64,000 nucleotides of DNA, taken from assembly GCA_030267565.1 (NCBI GenBank), contig BRXU01000026.1:248001-312000 (forward strand), in the 5' to 3' direction. This stretch comes from Pleodorina starrii (taxonomy: Eukaryota; Chlorophyta; Chlorophyceae; Chlamydomonadales; Volvocaceae). This document shows positions 12,601 through 22,752 of this stretch, in pieces (position 1 is the stretch's first letter; each line of letters begins with the position of its first letter). A model generated the notes under the pieces. It had not been told where the DNA came from. It was given only the letters and a program-made list of their open reading frames with translations, and made no database searches. A program made the translations under genes and the position numbers.

Positions 12601-14319
12601 TCAACCCGTTGTCACCCCGCTGGCCCCGCACCGGCGCCCCCCCACCCCATCCCACCTTCTCCCTCCCCCGCCCGGCGGCTCTCAACCGCCTCTCCTGCCC
12701 CGGACTGCACCTGACCCTGCTGTGCGGCTGCTATTGGTGGTCACGTGCAATGCGCCTGCCCCTCCCTCTCCCTCGCCCGCCGCAGGTGTTGCTGCCCGCG
12801 GCGCTCGACGTCACGGTGAGCGGCTCTCGTAACCCAGATGGCGTGCTGCTGTTATGGCGCAGCGATGCAGACGGGGCGGCTCTGGAGAGGAAGGTCCCGT
12901 GGGCGCTGGCCTCGGCCTCTGTGAAACAGCGCAACTGGGATTCAGCGGCAGTATCTAACCAGCCAGGCGCTGGGTCTGGGGGCGGATGGGGGGTGGAAAG
13001 GGAGAGTGGCTTTGCCACCGTCGCAGCAGAGCCCGTATCCGCCCTGTTTCGCGGCCCGCCCACCTGCTGCCTTTCCCTTTTGCCTGCAAGTGCGCGACTG
13101 AACCTCCTGTGTTTTCCGTAGCTAGCGCCCGGACGTGTCTCCCCGCACGTTCGCGCCGGCCAGCGAGCGTCCGACCCGGCCAGATCCGGCTCCTGCCACT
13201 CGCAACTCACTCGATCACCCCCACGCCCCATCCCCACCTCAATACGGTACCGCACTGCCTGCCCATACAAGCCTTCCCCCCGGGCTCGCCCATCCCGGAC
13301 TCAAGGAAAAAGCAACATATCTCGCACTCAAGGAAAAAAAGCAACCCATCCCGCTCCCCGATCCTGGCTGTCCCTCCTCCTCCGCAGGTTCCTGACTGGT
13401 TCTTTGAGCGCACCGGCGCAGAGATACGGGAGCAGTGGGCAGCCATGTTGCGTAGGCGCGAGGAGACGGAGCGATTCATGACGCGGACCATGAGGGAGGT
13501 GCGCAGGCAGCAGCAACAGCAGGAGGAGGCAGCGACAGCGGCAGGAGGCGGTGGCGGGATGGCCAACGTGGCAACGGTGCGGGTGCGCTTCCCCGAGGGC
13601 GTCTGCCTGCAGGTGTGCGGGGAGCGAGGGGGGTGGGTGGTAGGGTGTGGAGTCGTGTTGAAGAGGGGGTTGATCGTGCGCGCACAGGGAGGTGATTCGT
13701 TGGCTTTGCGGGCTGCGGCGGGTGCGCGAGGAAGGACGGTGGAGATGTCATTCGAGCGCGCGCGTGCGTGCGTGCGTGACGTTAGGTGCTTCGCGTGACT
13801 TGACGGTGCGTGCGTGCGTGACGTTAGGGCAAGGGTGCTTCGTCGAAGCACTCTCGCCTTTCTGGCGTCACTCCACTTGCGGCTGTCCTGCCTGGCCGGC
13901 TGCCTGGCTGGCTGACTGGTGTTCTGGCTGGCTGACGGGCGGGCTGCCTGCCCACTCTTCCCACACTGCAGGGCCAGTTCGGTGCCGCCGAGCCCGTGAG
14001 CCGGGTGTTTGAGTGGGTGGCGGGCGCGCTGCGCTCCACTACCCTCACCTTTGAGCTCATCAAACCTGACCGCCGGCCGCTTGAGACAACGACCACGGCC
14101 GGGGCCACGACCACCGCCAAGAGCGGCGTCGCTGCCCGCCCCGGCGGCGGTGGCGGCGGCGGCGGCGCTCCGGCGGTGCAGCTGACGGTCCGTGGCGCCG
14201 AGCTGCTGCCGTCCGTGTTGCTGAATTTGCGACCCACGGGTCGGGAGGCGGCGGCGCTGGCGGCAGCGAACGTGCCCCTCCTGAGCGATGAGCTGCTGCG
14301 AACCACCAAGCCGCAGTAG
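6655..14319 (+). CDS. PUB and UBX domain protein, UBXN6/UBXD1-like Cdc48/p97 cofactor
   Basis: Eleven exons: 6655-6753, 6933-7083, 7552-8027, 8602-8718, 9616-10157, 10563-10642, 11166-11217, 11683-11920, 12786-12815, 13388-13612, 13972-14319. Every intron is GT..AG and all phases match, giving 785 codons plus stop. The start has good context (AAAATGG), and the N-terminus carries the basic FKGQGRRLG patch seen in this family. A PUB domain spans about 440-530 (LRVLRNVMTRPEEPKFR, IRLSNARV, GF, FLVLP), then a VPDWFFERT linker, then a UBX domain at about 655-775 (TVRVRFPEG, VFEWV, ELLPSVLLNLRP). Family role: adaptor recruiting the Cdc48/p97 ATPase to ubiquitin-dependent trafficking and degradation. 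PUB binds the p97 tail; the UBX of UBXD1 lacks the usual FPR loop, and none is visible here. Residues 251-255 (AAEKR) weakly resemble a VIM helix end. Odd features are a poly-Ala tract (10027-10080) and a Gly/Thr-rich insertion within UBX. Gene identity is firm; exon 3 is low-complexity and its boundaries are less certain. Confidence 0.88.
8784..8854 (+). repeat. Dispersed intronic element, copy 1 (intron 4 of UBX gene)
   Basis: A 71-base segment with GGGT..ACCC ends. It begins GGGTAAACAAGAAGATAT, followed by CGCAGCG, GGGACGG and GCGTTAGCGAACGG. It starts 65 bases after the 5' splice site. Close relatives occur at 9527-9594 (inverted), 18841-18897 and 19697-19770 in introns of two different genes. 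Confidence 0.6.
9527..9594 (-). repeat. Dispersed intronic element, copy 2 (3' end of intron 4)
   Basis: Same element as at 8784 but inverted: GGGTCC, CCGTTCGCGAACG, CCGTCCCTCCGCTGCGGTATC, then TTAACCC. It ends 21 bases before the exon 5 boundary. With copy 1 it forms a long-range inverted pair within intron 4. Confidence 0.6.
10458..10500 (-). repeat. Dispersed intronic element, partial copy 3 (intron 5)
   Basis: A partial copy with GGGTCCGTCTCCG, CGCTGCGGTATCTTC and a CACCC end, lying 62 bases before exon 6. A detached CCGTTCGC block about 50 bases upstream suggests a longer, interrupted copy. Confidence 0.45.
10666..10701 (+). repeat. Dispersed intronic element, partial copy 4 (intron 6)
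   Basis: GGGTCCTAAAGAAGATACGG followed by GCCGCAGCGG, starting about 25 bases after the exon 6 donor. It is in the opposite orientation to copy 3, so the two flank the 80-base exon 6 as an inverted pair. Confidence 0.4.
11578..11650 (+). repeat. (ACCCC)n pentanucleotide microsatellite in intron 7
   Basis: About 14-15 perfect ACCCC units, then CTCACCTCACC-type decay up to the exon 8 acceptor at 11682. It serves as an exceptionally long pyrimidine-rich stretch before the 3' splice site. The opposite strand is (GGGGT)n, a classic G-quadruplex-forming pattern. Confidence 0.9.
12181..12195 (+). repeat. Homopolymeric G run in intron 8
   Basis: An uninterrupted run of about 12-13 G following CCCC. 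It is a likely site of sequencing or assembly length error, but lies inside intron 8 and does not affect the reading frame. Confidence 0.7.
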
Positions 14320-16648
14320 ATGTAGTGACGAGTGCCACAAGTCCCCGTTGGAGCGGGGGTTTGAAGAGTGAAGAGGGGGGGAAGGGGGTGTCCGTAGACG
14401 CCGGAGATGGGGGCGGCAGGGACGCGTGCGAAGCGCTTGGCCCCTCGTTCCCCTTCGTTGCAGCGGCGGGGGTCAAGTGGGGGTCAAGTGAAAGGGATCC
14501 TGGATGCTGGCGAGGGGGAGCGCGCTGGCAGGGGATTTCTGGTTGGGGCCCAAGCATCGTCGTTACAGCATTTCGTTCTCGTCGCCAGTTTGGGGCGGCG
14601 CCGGGGATTTGCAGGCCATGGGCCGGGGTGAGTGGATGCACGCTGCCTTGCTGCTGCGGCTCCAACCAAGGGCACCGTAATAAAGACGATACCGAAGCGT
14701 AGGGATGTAGACGACCGAGATGTAGGTAAGTAGAAAGGACAAGACGTGTCGTCCCCTTCCCCATCTCTGGGTGGGGCTGAGGGCTGAGGGCGCGCTCGTG
14801 TAGCTGGCCGCGGGTGAGGGGGAGAAACGGCTTACGTTCACGCTGTACACATCCAATCGTCCACCTGTGGGGCAACCTGCGCTTGCTGCAGGGCCTCCAC
14901 CTGCGCTACGCTGCACTAACGCGCGATCCCAGCACAGCACACGACTGGGTAGAGGGTGACATGGGCAGGGGTTGGACGTGCGAGCGGGCGGGCAGCAGGA
15001 GGGCGGAGGTGAAGCGTGTACGGCATGTGTAGGATGTACGGCGGCGTGTCTGGCTATGGCTCTGTCCGTGCTTGGAGTGGGGCTGTCCTAAAGATGCATT
15101 AGGGCTCTCGTAGCCCCGGCTGTGTGTGCGTATGCATTTCGATTACAGAACCGGTTGGGCCTCGGAAGCCGGGCGTATGTCGTCAATCAGTACTCGAAGT
15201 CACCGAAGTTTCGACCGACACCGCAGAACGCCGGGCGGAGATTCATCGACTCCGTCAAGGCATGGTTAGTGGCGAGTGTGGTCATCGCGGCTGTCAGTCT
15301 GCCGTAAGTGTACACACAGCGGTAGCTACAGCGGGCATGCCGTTGAGGGGGTGCTAAGCGAACACGCTGGACCGAACACGCTGGGTGGAGGTGGCACGCC
15401 CGGGCTCTCAGGCCCCGGGGTAAGGTACCTGCGACCGTGCGTTCGGTTGTTTGTTCGTTCCTTCATACGGTGTGGCCCCTCCATCCGCCTGAGTGAACGG
15501 GCGCATTGGGCGGGTGTATAAGCCGCAGCTGCTGGTGCTTTGAACGCAGCGGCTAGGTCGGGTCGAGCTGAAAGCCGTCCGTGGAATCTTTACTGTTTGT
15601 CGTCGTGCACATACAGAAGAGGCGGTGGTCCGGATGCAGGAGGAGGGGCCGTGGTGGGTGCGCTCAGGCCCTTTGGGCTGCGGTGGCTGCGAGTGGAGAG
15701 CGGGTTGGGTTTCAAGGGGGATAGCCAATTACCAGAGGTGCCGTAAGGTACCTGCAAGCGTCAGTCGCAACACCTCCTGAGTTCTGACACGACGGTGGGG
15801 GCGCGGCGAAAGAGTGGCAATAGTGGCATGCAAGTGTGCCTTGTCTTACACTTGTACGGCCGCGTAGCCGATGCCTGTTCGGCGCTGTCCCATGGCGGTA
15901 TAAGCAGCCGGTCTGGTTTCACTCCAGCATCAAGTGAGCACTGAGATGCTCGGTCGTCCGATAGTGCTCGGCGCTGCTCCGGCGTTGCCGCCTCTGCATA
16001 TCGGCGCCCCATGTCCCGGCGACAACAGGGCTGCAGGTACGAAGTACAACACAACCCCGTCCGCCTCACATATCCGTGAACGCACCCCCATTCCAGCATT
16101 CCCCCATTTCAACATTCTATTCCACAAAACAAAGACGAAACTAAGACTGAATCGTGGAAAGAAACCGGCAGCCGCCTTACGGGCTGCCTGACCTCTTCCC
16201 TGCCTGCTTCGCACAGCAGGCCTGCTGCGGCAGCATCAAAACCTTAAGAGTCCAGCCGCTTTCTGCAACGGATGCTCCGCAAGCCGCCGGGCTCGCCATA
16301 CGCGACAACACCGCAACGCTGAGCTGGTGGTTGGTTGCACCACAAAATGACATAATCGAGATAACCACCAACGCACCAAAGTAAATTCACCGCAAACCGC
16401 CCCACCCCCCCAGCTACCGTAACCAATACACCGATGGCGCTGACACACAACTCAAATGGAACAGCATCTGTAACCACTTGCTACAAACTGCAATCAATAA
16501 TAACAGCGTCTCAAGACCTGCGCAAACATATCTCAAAAACAAAACCAAGGAGCATTCCCAAGTCTTCGCGCCTCTGCTGCCGCCGCCACGGCCCCGGCCC
16601 GTTGGGGCCTCTCACCCTCCGCGCTCCGCACCTCCCTCCCCCAGCGCC
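14320..16648. other. Convergent intergenic region between the UBX and fibrillin genes
   Basis: Both genes end towards this 2.3-kb stretch, so it holds their 3' UTRs and terminators. I found no conserved domain, RNA gene or transposon end. An AATAAA at about 14679-14684 could be a polyadenylation signal for the plus-strand gene. TGTAA, the usual chlorophycean signal, was not found at convincing distances. Reading frames here are short and unsupported. Confidence 0.5.
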
Positions 16649-19600
16649 TCAATCGTCGTAGTCCAGCGCAATGGCTCCCTTGGCCGCCTCCGCCCCGCCG
16701 CTCAGGCTCACGAGGGCGCCCGCCTCCGTGTCCCTCAGGTACACCCGGAGCTCCCCTCGGTCCCCCCGGGTGATGCGCATCGTCTCGTCCAGGAACGTCA
16801 CCTCGAACGTGGCGCTCCTGTCAAAAGAAAAGGAAAGGAGCGAAGAAAAAGAGGAGAGGGTAGAGCACGCGAGCAGCAGAGACCACCCATGGGCGGGCTG
16901 GGTTTTTACCGAAGAATGAATCAGGTATCAAAGGATGGACACTTGGCATGGGGCTTGAAGCCCGGACCTGGGCCTCCGCTTCGCCACCCTTAGCCACCAC
17001 ACATCCTGAGTCGGAGCGACTACGGGTGAAGCTGGCTAGCTAGCCAGCCTGGCGAAGCGGAGTTTCAGACTTCGATCTGCCCCAGCTGGATCTCCGTTTC
17101 GCCGCCACAGCCGCTTCGCCGGTGTACTTTGTCTGCACCGGTTCCGGATGTGCACCCCCACGGGCCTCCCTCCAGTCTGGGAGCCCACCTCCTGGGTGAT
17201 TCCACTGCCTGCCGCAACGGCGTGTCGTTACCCTTGTCCTTCCCTCACCCGTGTCCTTCCCTTGTCACCCGTGTCCTTTCCCCGACCACACGCACACACA
17301 CCCTTCCCACATCCTCGCTCTGGGCTCTTGCACGATTTGTTTTGTTAGTGCAGTCACGGAGCTGCCATCAAAGCTGGTCTGACGAGAGTTTCTTTGCTCG
17401 CCACCGTCGCGTTTACTTGCACGCACATGCGCACTTATGGTGTGATTAGTGGGTGTGTTCTGGCAGTAGGGCAGCCAACCAACCCGCAGCGAATCAGCCA
17501 TCGTCAACACACCACCACCTAAGTGCCGCACTGTCGCATCTGTCTTTTGCTCTTGTATCGGTGGGTGGCGTGGTGGGTGGCATCTGCCGGAGCTTTGCCA
17601 AATGCCCCACTCTCCAAAGGAACCTCCCTATCGCTCTTGCTCTATTGCCCCACGGGAATCGATCACAAGCACTCACAGAGACACGGCCCCGTGCACGCGC
17701 ACACACACACACATAACGGACACGACGGCCCCTAAGACCCGCCCCCAAGCCCTTCGCACCGGAGGAATTTTGGCGGCCGCAACGGCTCCGGTAGTGAGGG
17801 CGCCTCCAGCCGCGGCAGCTGCGCGAAGAGGTCGCTGCCAACAAGTTCGCCGTACGTCTCCTCGTACACAATCCGTACAGTGGCCGGGCTCGTCACCTGC
17901 GTGGACGTATTAGGTTCGTGCACGGAGACCGCAACACACACCTCCATGAGCCCCAACCCCACTTTCCATGCGCGTGCCGTGCAGTGACACACACACACAC
18001 ACACACACACACACGCGCGCACACGCACACACACACATGCTGCGAGGGCGTGCGCACGGTAGGCTTGTGGCGGAGGTTCGGCTTTGGCCCTAACACGTGC
18101 ACCCCAGAAAGCGCTGCATTCCACGCCCTGGGCAACTGGTAAAGCATGCCCTGGGCAACTGGTAAAGCAGCCGCCACGCAACCTACTTGGCGTGCGTGTA
18201 CGCGAGCGTGTGCGCGTTCGCGTACGCGTGCGTGCAGCGTGCCTCGCACCCGCCGCCCGCCGCCCGCGGGGCCCCGCCGCCATCCCACATCTCCTCTCCA
18301 TCGCCCCATCCCCACCCACCGCCCGGCCTGGCCTCTACACCCAGCCGTGCCTCGCACCGTCGCGTCCTGTCCTGCACCCAACCCCACCTCCTTCACCACC
18401 TCCTCCTCCACCCCCGTCCCACCCCTCCGCAACCATCCACCTCCAAAGCTCATGATGCCGCATCACACTTCACCGTCTCGACCCCCGGGCACCCCCCGGC
18501 CATCCCCCGCTGCGCTCCCTCCCCTACGGCACCTTCCTTACTACCGTACGTCCCCCCGCCCACCCACCTCGTAATCGTGCCGCAGTGTCAGCCTCGCCGC
18601 CGGCGCCTCGCGCTGCTGGCCCCTTCCCTGCTTTCCCGGCTGATTGACGGACGACGCCTTCTCACCGAACAGCTCCCTCAGAGGCGGCGGCAGCTGCTCC
18701 GACTTCAGGTCCAGCCCCAGCTGCCGGCCCAGCCCGCTCAGGCCGCGGCCCAGCGCCTCCTGTCCCAGACCCAGCAGGCCCCAGTCGGGGGGACCGTAGC
18801 TCAGCAGCAGCTCCACAATGTTGTCCAGCTTAGCCTGAGGGGGTAACGAACGAAGATACCGCAGCAGACGGACGCCGATGGCGTTAGTGAACGACCCGAG
18901 TGGGATAGAGCGTGGCCGTCCAAAGAGGCAACCGTGAACTGGCAGGCATGAGGGAGGGCGGGAGTGGGAGAGGCCTGGGCTCAGAGTTTCGGGGTATGAT
19001 GTTCGCCCTTGTTTGGGCCGAGGCTGGCCCGGGAGGGGATCCGCAAGCCCCCTCCTCTTCTGGCGGAAGGGGAGGAGGGGGCGGGGGTGCGGATCCCGTA
19101 GCGTGCTGTGTCTGGTAATCGGGGACGAGGTAAGGAACCACCCTGACCGGTACTAGTGGCTGCGCGGCTGTGTGACACTGCACCCGGAGGTATGTGTTAT
19201 GGGCCTTATGGCGCCTGGTTCGCTCCCTTGTGCCAACTACGGTATCAGCTGCCCCCCGGCGCACTTCTCACCCGACCGCGCGCCCGCCTGGCAATGTCCG
19301 GGCCCATTCCCCGCGCCCGCCCACCTGCCGTGCCTGCCTGGTCCGCACCCACCCACCCACCCACCATGTCCGGATCAATGCGTTGGTAGACTTGGCCAAG
19401 GGTGGTGGGGAACAGAGCCGCGGGGGGCCCGGGGCGACGGCCGCCGAGGCTCCCTGCACAGGAAACGGAAGCGGCGGACGGGGCAGGGCCGGGGAGAGAT
19501 GGCGGCTGGGAGCGATGGCGACACGCAGGCCCAGGACGGCTGAGGACAGTACGTGTCTTTTGAGCCGGACACGCGGCCAGGCTCAATAGGAGCGAGAGAA

Positions 19601-20527
19601 TTCGCGAATCGCTTTGCGCGTTCTCGTCGGGGCTCTGGCGCGCCGCACACCGCACCGCACCCAGCCGCCCACCCACCTATCCAAGTCAGTATGGCTGGGT
19701 CCTGGTTCCGTTCGCGAAACGCCGCCTCCGTCCCTACGCTGCCGGTATATATCTTCTCTGTTACTTACCCGAGTTGAAGCCGCTCGAGTAGACCAGCCGC
19801 CAGGTGCCGGACAGCAAGTCGTCCGCTGAGCCCCCAGCACCACCGCCGCCACTGGCCGCCGCACCGAGTCCGCGCGGCGCCAGCACCACCGGACCGCCCA
19901 GTCCCTCCAACCGGCTGCACAGCTCATCCACCTCCGCTGCCTCGCGGGCCTGCAAGCGAAAGCGCAATGGCACGTGGGTTGCAGCCCGCCGAAGCTTATG
20001 TGCGCAGGCGTGCATGGATGCACGTGCGCACGACACGGCAGGCACGCACGTTTGCGGCATCCGGCCCGTCCCCGCACCATGGTAACACGAACCGCAAACT
20101 AACACTACCAGCGCCCCACGTTTGTAAGCAAAAAGCCCGGCCCCAGCCCTGAACCCCGCGCCCCCGGGTTCCATGAAGGCCCTCCGCCTTACGTTGGCCG
20201 CCAAACCCCGATCCAGCGACGATAGCGCCGCCAGCAGTGACACACGCAGCCTCTCGATCTGTTTCCCCTTCCGCTGGCCCCCGCTCCCCTCCATCTCCAG
20301 CCTGCCATGGGACGAGGTTGATGCCGACGAGGGTGTGGGTGCTACTGAGGGTGGCGCCAGGCTACCAACGAGGGTGGAAGTGGAGTTGGGGTTGTCAGTG
20401 CTGCCGTCGGCGGCGGCAGTGCCGACAGCTGCGTCGGGCCCCACAGCAGCGGCTCCAGATTTAGTTAGAGGCTCCGGAACCACATACACATTAGCGGGCG
20501 TCTCCAGTACTGACGGTGACGCATCTC
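16649..20527 (-). CDS. Plastid-lipid-associated protein / fibrillin (PAP domain), 5' exon missing
   Basis: Six exons on the minus strand: 20527-20193, 19949-19769, 19453-19365, 18834-18568, 17896-17760, 16817-16649. All introns are GT..AG with consistent phases, giving 391 residues to the TGA at 16649-16651. PAP/fibrillin signatures appear in order: LLAALSSLDRGLAAN; LSGTWRLVYSSGFNSG; SLGGRRPGPPAALFPTTLGQ then VYQRIDP; KLDNIVELLLSYG; LTLRHDYE; VRIVYEETYGELVGSDLF with QLPRLEAP; FEVTFLDETMRITRGDRGEL. Fibrillins are plastid proteins of plastoglobules and thylakoids that bind lipids and isoprenoids. The exon 20527-20193 opens in phase with an AG acceptor and has no suitable start, so an upstream exon with the transit peptide must exist. 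Exon 18834-18568 carries a Gly/Leu-rich insertion in the PAP domain. The fibrillin subclass cannot be assigned. Confidence 0.88.
17986..18037. repeat. (AC)n microsatellite
   Basis: A long CA run interrupted by a short GCGCGC block, located in a fibrillin intron (between exons 18834-18568 and 17896-17760). A shorter CA run occurs near 17700-17713. Confidence 0.85.
18841..18897 (+). repeat. Dispersed intronic element, copy 5 (fibrillin intron, 3' end)
   Basis: GGGTAACGAACGAAGATACC, GCAGCAGACGGACG, GGCGTTAGTGAACGACCC: the same element as in the UBX introns. On the gene's minus strand it ends 6 bases before the splice acceptor of exon 18834-18568, so its TTACCC end abuts the CCTCAG acceptor. Confidence 0.6.
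19697..19770 (-). repeat. Dispersed intronic element, copy 6, overlapping a 5' splice site
   Basis: Read on the minus strand this 74-base copy starts GGGTAAGTAACAGAG, continues AAGATATATACCGGCAGCG and ends at ACCC. The GTAAGT donor of the exon ending at 19769 is the element's own terminus, so the element appears to supply the splice site. Confidence 0.6.
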
Positions 20528-21698
20528 CTGCACATGTCAAAGACACAGGCACAGATGAATCTCAATTACGGTATTATTTGTCCGAGCCCGCACGCCACGT
20601 CAGAGATGCTCGCTCCACACTATGAAAGCGTCTTGGATCTATGCCAACAGAATGAAAAATACGAGAGGCATCGCAGCCGGGGCGAATTGCAGGCGGACGA
20701 CAGCAGTTGGGAAGCTGCAAGCACAATCGTGGGTAACTAACCCACAAGGGATGTTGCCCTGCATGGCCCTTGGCCGTAAGCCAAAATAGTTAGCTTTACG
20801 CCCCCTGTCACACCTTGTGGTGCAACAAGTTCTGGTTCTGGTTCAACCGACAATGCTCGCAAAGTTGCAATCGGGCGCTCCCATAAAGGTTGAATGTATC
20901 CGTGGGTCGTTGTCCACCGCAGACGCTGTCTTCGTTGCACACTCAGAGTTTGATGTTGCACCACCGCACGCCGGTTGGCACCTGCCCCGTGCCGGATGAC
21001 AGTGCGCGTGTGAAGCCTGCATGGAAACGACGTGTTGCATCACCGCCGCCATCGCATACTTCTCGTCAAGCGTTAGAGTCCGAAAATTTATGCCGCCTTG
21101 AACATTGACAAAGATTGAAAACATAACATGATTGTTGATCTTATGTTCGCTCGCATACCGTAGTGCTTAGTTCTAAGTTAAAATTCATTCAATATCCGGG
21201 CCCCGTATGCTAATCGCAAGGCAATCGAGCTCTTACCCATTCCCGCCAGTTCCCACCAGCTGCCGAGCCGCAATCATTTAATTTTCTGTTACAGAGGGAA
21301 ATGCGTTGGCTTCGGAAGGCCTAAGTTTCATTCACGGTAGTCTGACCGCAAGTCGGGTAAACCTGGGTCCTTCCATCCACTCGCTGTTCACTCAACGAAG
21401 GATACACGTTTACCATAAACGCTCAATGAACGATAATCGCTTATGTTCCAATGTCCGATTTTTTGGCGGTCGAAAGTACGAAAATGGAAGTGCAAAGTGG
21501 AAGTAAAAGTGGGTTCCGGAGCGCATGGCAACTGAAGCCTATGAGGCCGCGCGCGCATGGCAGCATATGTTTTTCCTTGCATCCTCGTGTAGGTACGCGA
21601 GCCTAGCTTTAGGACTAACACAGGCCAGACCAGGATATTACTGTGACTGCATTCGGGTCCCACTTTTGAAGCCCGTCTTGCTGGACGTGCCATGGAGC
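20528..21698. other. Upstream of fibrillin; possible transit-peptide exon
   Basis: The missing first fibrillin exon should lie here on the minus strand. A candidate begins with the ATG at 21052-21050, encoding MAAVMQHVVSMQASHAH with Ala, His and Arg but no acids, as in algal transit peptides. I could not find a donor that joins it in phase to the acceptor before 20527, so it is not called. The rest, 21100-21698, is AT-richer and shows nothing recognisable. Confidence 0.3.
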
Positions 21699-21855
21699 GG
21701 CGGCGGGACAGACGGATGTAGCCGCGCACCCGCCCCTGTGCTGTGTTCCGGCCCGGTCAGGGCCCCCGCCCGGTGCTCGTTCTGCCTCATGGTGAGTCGC
21801 CCACAGTGTAACCACGCACCCGTTAACACCATTCTCACCTTTCCTGCCCTTATTA
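21699..21855 (+). repeat. Satellite fragment (left part of a ~770-base unit)
   Basis: The sequence from CGGCGGGACAGACGGATG through the CTTATTA at 21855 matches the interior of the tandem satellite at 43263-64000, with older variants (CTGTGCTGTG where the array has CTGTGCTATG). It is interrupted after TTA by two MITEs and resumes at 22753. Confidence 0.85.
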
Positions 21856-22142
21856 GGGCCCGATTACATATGCACGAAACTGTGTCTTGCAATAAGACCA
21901 ATAAGTCGGGAATCGGTATAAAATTGGGGGTATTGTGCTTAAATGGATTAATGCAAGATTTCACAACCAGGGGTATGAAAACTTGCAAAAATTACCCGAT
22001 TCGCGCTCAAACTCAAACATTATCTAGCAAAATCAACGTTTTCGCCTCAAAGTTCATAATGTCAATGTAAACGAAAATTACCTTTCCGCCTGATTTTGCC
22101 CAAAAGGTACGAAACTAGTTTCCTGCATATGTAATCGGGCCC
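21856..22142. mobile_element. PIF/Harbinger-type MITE 1
   Basis: A 287-base element with perfect 19-base terminal inverted repeats GGGCCCGATTACATATGCA, flanked by TTA on both sides (21853-21855 and 22143-22145). GGGCC-type ends plus a TTA target duplication are the hallmark of the PIF/Harbinger superfamily. No transposase is encoded, so it depends on an autonomous relative elsewhere. It sits inside the satellite fragment. Confidence 0.85.
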
Positions 22143-22436
22143 TTAGGGTTCAATTACATTTGTCCAGTTCAAAACATTAATACGGAAACCAGACATAAGA
22201 CCGATTCTGCCCGAAACTAGTTTTGGTCTGAAAAAGTGTTCACATTGCATTTTTGTGCTTTTTTGCCTTGCAAGTACTGGGCATCCGGGCGGCAGAGGCA
22301 CGTTCAGCGCCTGCACTGCACTCAGGACAGCTTGTTGTGCGATAGCGTCTATGCTAGGGTCGTCCTGCTCTGCCTGAATAGAGTCCTCGTCATGATCACA
22401 CGGCTCATCGTCAGAGTAATCATATAGACCGCTCAT
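22143..22436 (-). CDS. Hypothetical frame inside MITE 2
   Basis: A 97-residue frame whose first ~50 residues are rich in Asp/Glu (YDYSDDEPCDHDED) followed by an amphipathic segment (IDAIAQQAVLSAVQALNV). The composition is more protein-like than neighbouring frames and could be a remnant or captured exon of a Harbinger-encoded protein. It reads to the element's end without any recognised domain, so it may equally be chance. Confidence 0.25.
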   Translation of the reverse strand: MSGLYDYSDDEPCDHDEDSIQAEQDDPSIDAIAQQAVLSAVQALNVPLPPGCPVLARQKSTKMQCEHFFRPKLVSGRIGLMSGFRINVLNWTNVIEP

Positions 22437-22749
22437 TTCTGCCGCGGCAAACGCATGCTCTGCTTAAAAAATTGTGAGAAAATTAAAGGGCTAGCAAGGT
22501 GAAGACCGGACGCTGTGTGTGGTTTGGGTTGCTGTATGCCTACGAGGCGTCCAGCGTCTTGTTTTTACTAGATTATGTTTGAAGCTGATGAGTTTTTGCA
22601 AGTTTTCACGACCCCGGTTGTGAAAACTTGCATTAAGACTTTTATGTACGAAACCACTTTCCGGCTGAAATGTAAACACCACTTATAAACTGATTCCCGA
22701 CTTAAAGTCTAACTGCAAGACACTGTTTCGTGCATATGTAATCGAACCC
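22146..22749. mobile_element. PIF/Harbinger-type MITE 2, adjacent to MITE 1
   Basis: A 604-base element beginning GGGTTCAATTACATTTG and ending in the complement of GGGTTCGATTACATATGCA, flanked by TTA at 22143-22145 and 22750-22752. It belongs to the same family as its neighbour: a CACGAAAC subterminal block, and a GCAAGTTTTCAC hairpin at about 22597-22632 echoed by a similar sequence in MITE 1. The middle TTA is shared by the two elements. Confidence 0.8.
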
Positions 22750-22752
22750 TTA

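Noticed and set aside
20843..21124. Transit-peptide-like frame as confirmed exon 1 of the fibrillin gene
   Set aside because: The start looks right but no donor joins it in phase to the acceptor before 20527, so only the possibility is recorded.
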